From JBBIQS01 sp037442205 (GTDB taxonomy: Bacteria > Myxococcota > Myxococcia > Myxococcales > UBA5297): a stretch of 64,000 bases of DNA. Numbering within the stretch: the first letter of the stretch is position 1; each line of letters opens with the position of its first letter. Of this stretch, positions 63,481-64,000 are shown piece by piece. A program made the position numbers and the translations under genes. The stretch lies in contig JBBIQS010000008.1 in the NCBI GenBank assembly GCA_037442205.1, positions 60,749 through 124,748 on the forward strand. The letters run 5' to 3'. The notes below the pieces were generated by a model that was not told the DNA's origin, searched no databases, and saw nothing but the letters and a program-made list of their open reading frames with translations.

Positions 63481-64000
63481 ATGGCCAAGAAGCTTTTGCT
63501 GGCGGACGACAGCATCACCATCCAGAAGGTCGTGGCGATCACCTTCGCCAACGAGGACGTCGCCCTGACGGCGGTGGACAACGGCGAAGACGCCCTGGCC
63601 CGCGCCAAGGAACTGCGCCCAGACGTCATCCTGGCCGACGTGGTCATGCCGCGGAAGAACGGCTACGAGGTCTGCGAGGCGATCAAGGCCGACCCCGAGC
63701 TGAAATCAACCCCGGTGCTGCTGCTGGCGGGCACCTTCGAGGCCTTCGACGAGGGGCGGGCCCGCGCCAGCGGCGCCGACGGCCACCTGCAGAAGCCCTT
63801 CGAGAGCCAGGTGCTCATCGACCGCGTCAACGTGCTGCTGGGACGCGCTCCCTCCAGGCCGGCGGCCGCCCCGATGCCCGGGGTGAGCGCCGCTCCTGCC
63901 GCGGCCGCCCGGCCCGCCGGTCCCGCCCCGGTTTCCGGAGCTCCCGGCGCCCCGGTTCGCCCGGGGGCTCCCGCTCCCATCCCCGGCGCTCCGATGGCCC
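63481..64000 (+). CDS. Response regulator, 3'-truncated by the window edge
   Basis: The receiver domain (about 1-120) is complete, with LLLADDSIT, phospho-acceptor Asp53 in VILADVVMP, the Thr-like switch position in LLLAGTFEA and Lys in HLQKPFES. A Pro/Ala/Gly-rich stretch (from about residue 122) runs to the window end. MAKKLLLADDSITIQKVV is a start common among myxobacterial receiver proteins. GAGGCG lies just upstream of the ATG at 63481. The output domain is outside the window. Confidence 0.9.
   Translation, partial: MAKKLLLADDSITIQKVVAITFANEDVALTAVDNGEDALARAKELRPDVILADVVMPRKNGYEVCEAIKADPELKSTPVLLLAGTFEAFDEGRARASGADGHLQKPFESQVLIDRVNVLLGRAPSRPAAAPMPGVSAAPAAAARPAGPAPVSGAPGAPVRPGAPAPIPGAPMA

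Overview
The window is very GC-rich, gene-dense DNA from a Gram-negative bacterium, most likely a member of the Myxococcota or a nearby deltaproteobacterial lineage. I infer this from the gene families: a Ser/Thr kinase with an HRDISPHN catalytic loop beside an FHA protein, an FHA-headed enhancer-binding-type regulator, PEGA and TPR proteins, a large multi-GAF histidine kinase, a bacterial alpha-2-macroglobulin with PBP1C, LigD-type repair genes and tandem cyanophycin synthetases. No rRNA, tRNA, CRISPR array, insertion sequence or prophage was found. It reads as an ordinary chromosomal segment with unusual fusions.

Layout. 1-4.1 kb: the end of one cyanophycin synthetase-like gene and a complete second one, closed by a strong terminator. 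4.2-8.4 kb: an aldo/keto reductase facing a three-gene minus-strand operon (TPR lipoprotein, alpha/beta hydrolase, metallo-beta-lactamase-fold hydrolase). 8.7-13.6 kb: deoxynucleoside kinase, an FHA regulator whose AAA+ core has lost its key motifs, and a LigD split into convergent ligase and polymerase genes. 13.7-19.1 kb: a radical SAM protein, a multi-sensor histidine kinase, a small LEA-like KGG protein and a small exported protein. 19.1-28.1 kb: a complete phosphate block on the minus strand: phoB-phoR, a phosphate-selective porin, then pstS-pstC-pstA-pstB and a PhoU fused to a thioredoxin-type arsenate reductase. Two Pho boxes and a rho-independent terminator are visible in it.

28.2-43.2 kb: alpha/beta hydrolase, PEGA protein with a duplicated C-terminal motif, an SppA protease fused to an outer-membrane-barrel-like domain, SelA, and the alpha-2-macroglobulin/PBP1C pair. 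43.2-52.8 kb: heme A synthase family protein, beta-CASP nuclease, Nudix hydrolase, an N-acetylmuramoyl-L-alanine amidase, GlnD and a VTT-domain membrane protein. 53.1-58.1 kb: a RimK-like ATP-grasp ligase followed by two KGG-repeat LEA-like proteins, then the Ser/Thr kinase/FHA pair. 58.1-64 kb: an exported protein, glucokinase, a YciO/TsaC family protein, a REC-GGDEF diguanylate cyclase, a tandem CheW protein, and the start of a response regulator that runs off the window behind a clear sigma-70-type promoter.

The most interesting items are the PhoU-ArsC fusion inside the Pho-controlled pst operon, the barrel-SppA fusion, the set of three group 1 LEA-like proteins (two next to an ATP-grasp ligase), the motif-less enhancer-binding protein, and the divergent tandem cyanophycin synthetase.
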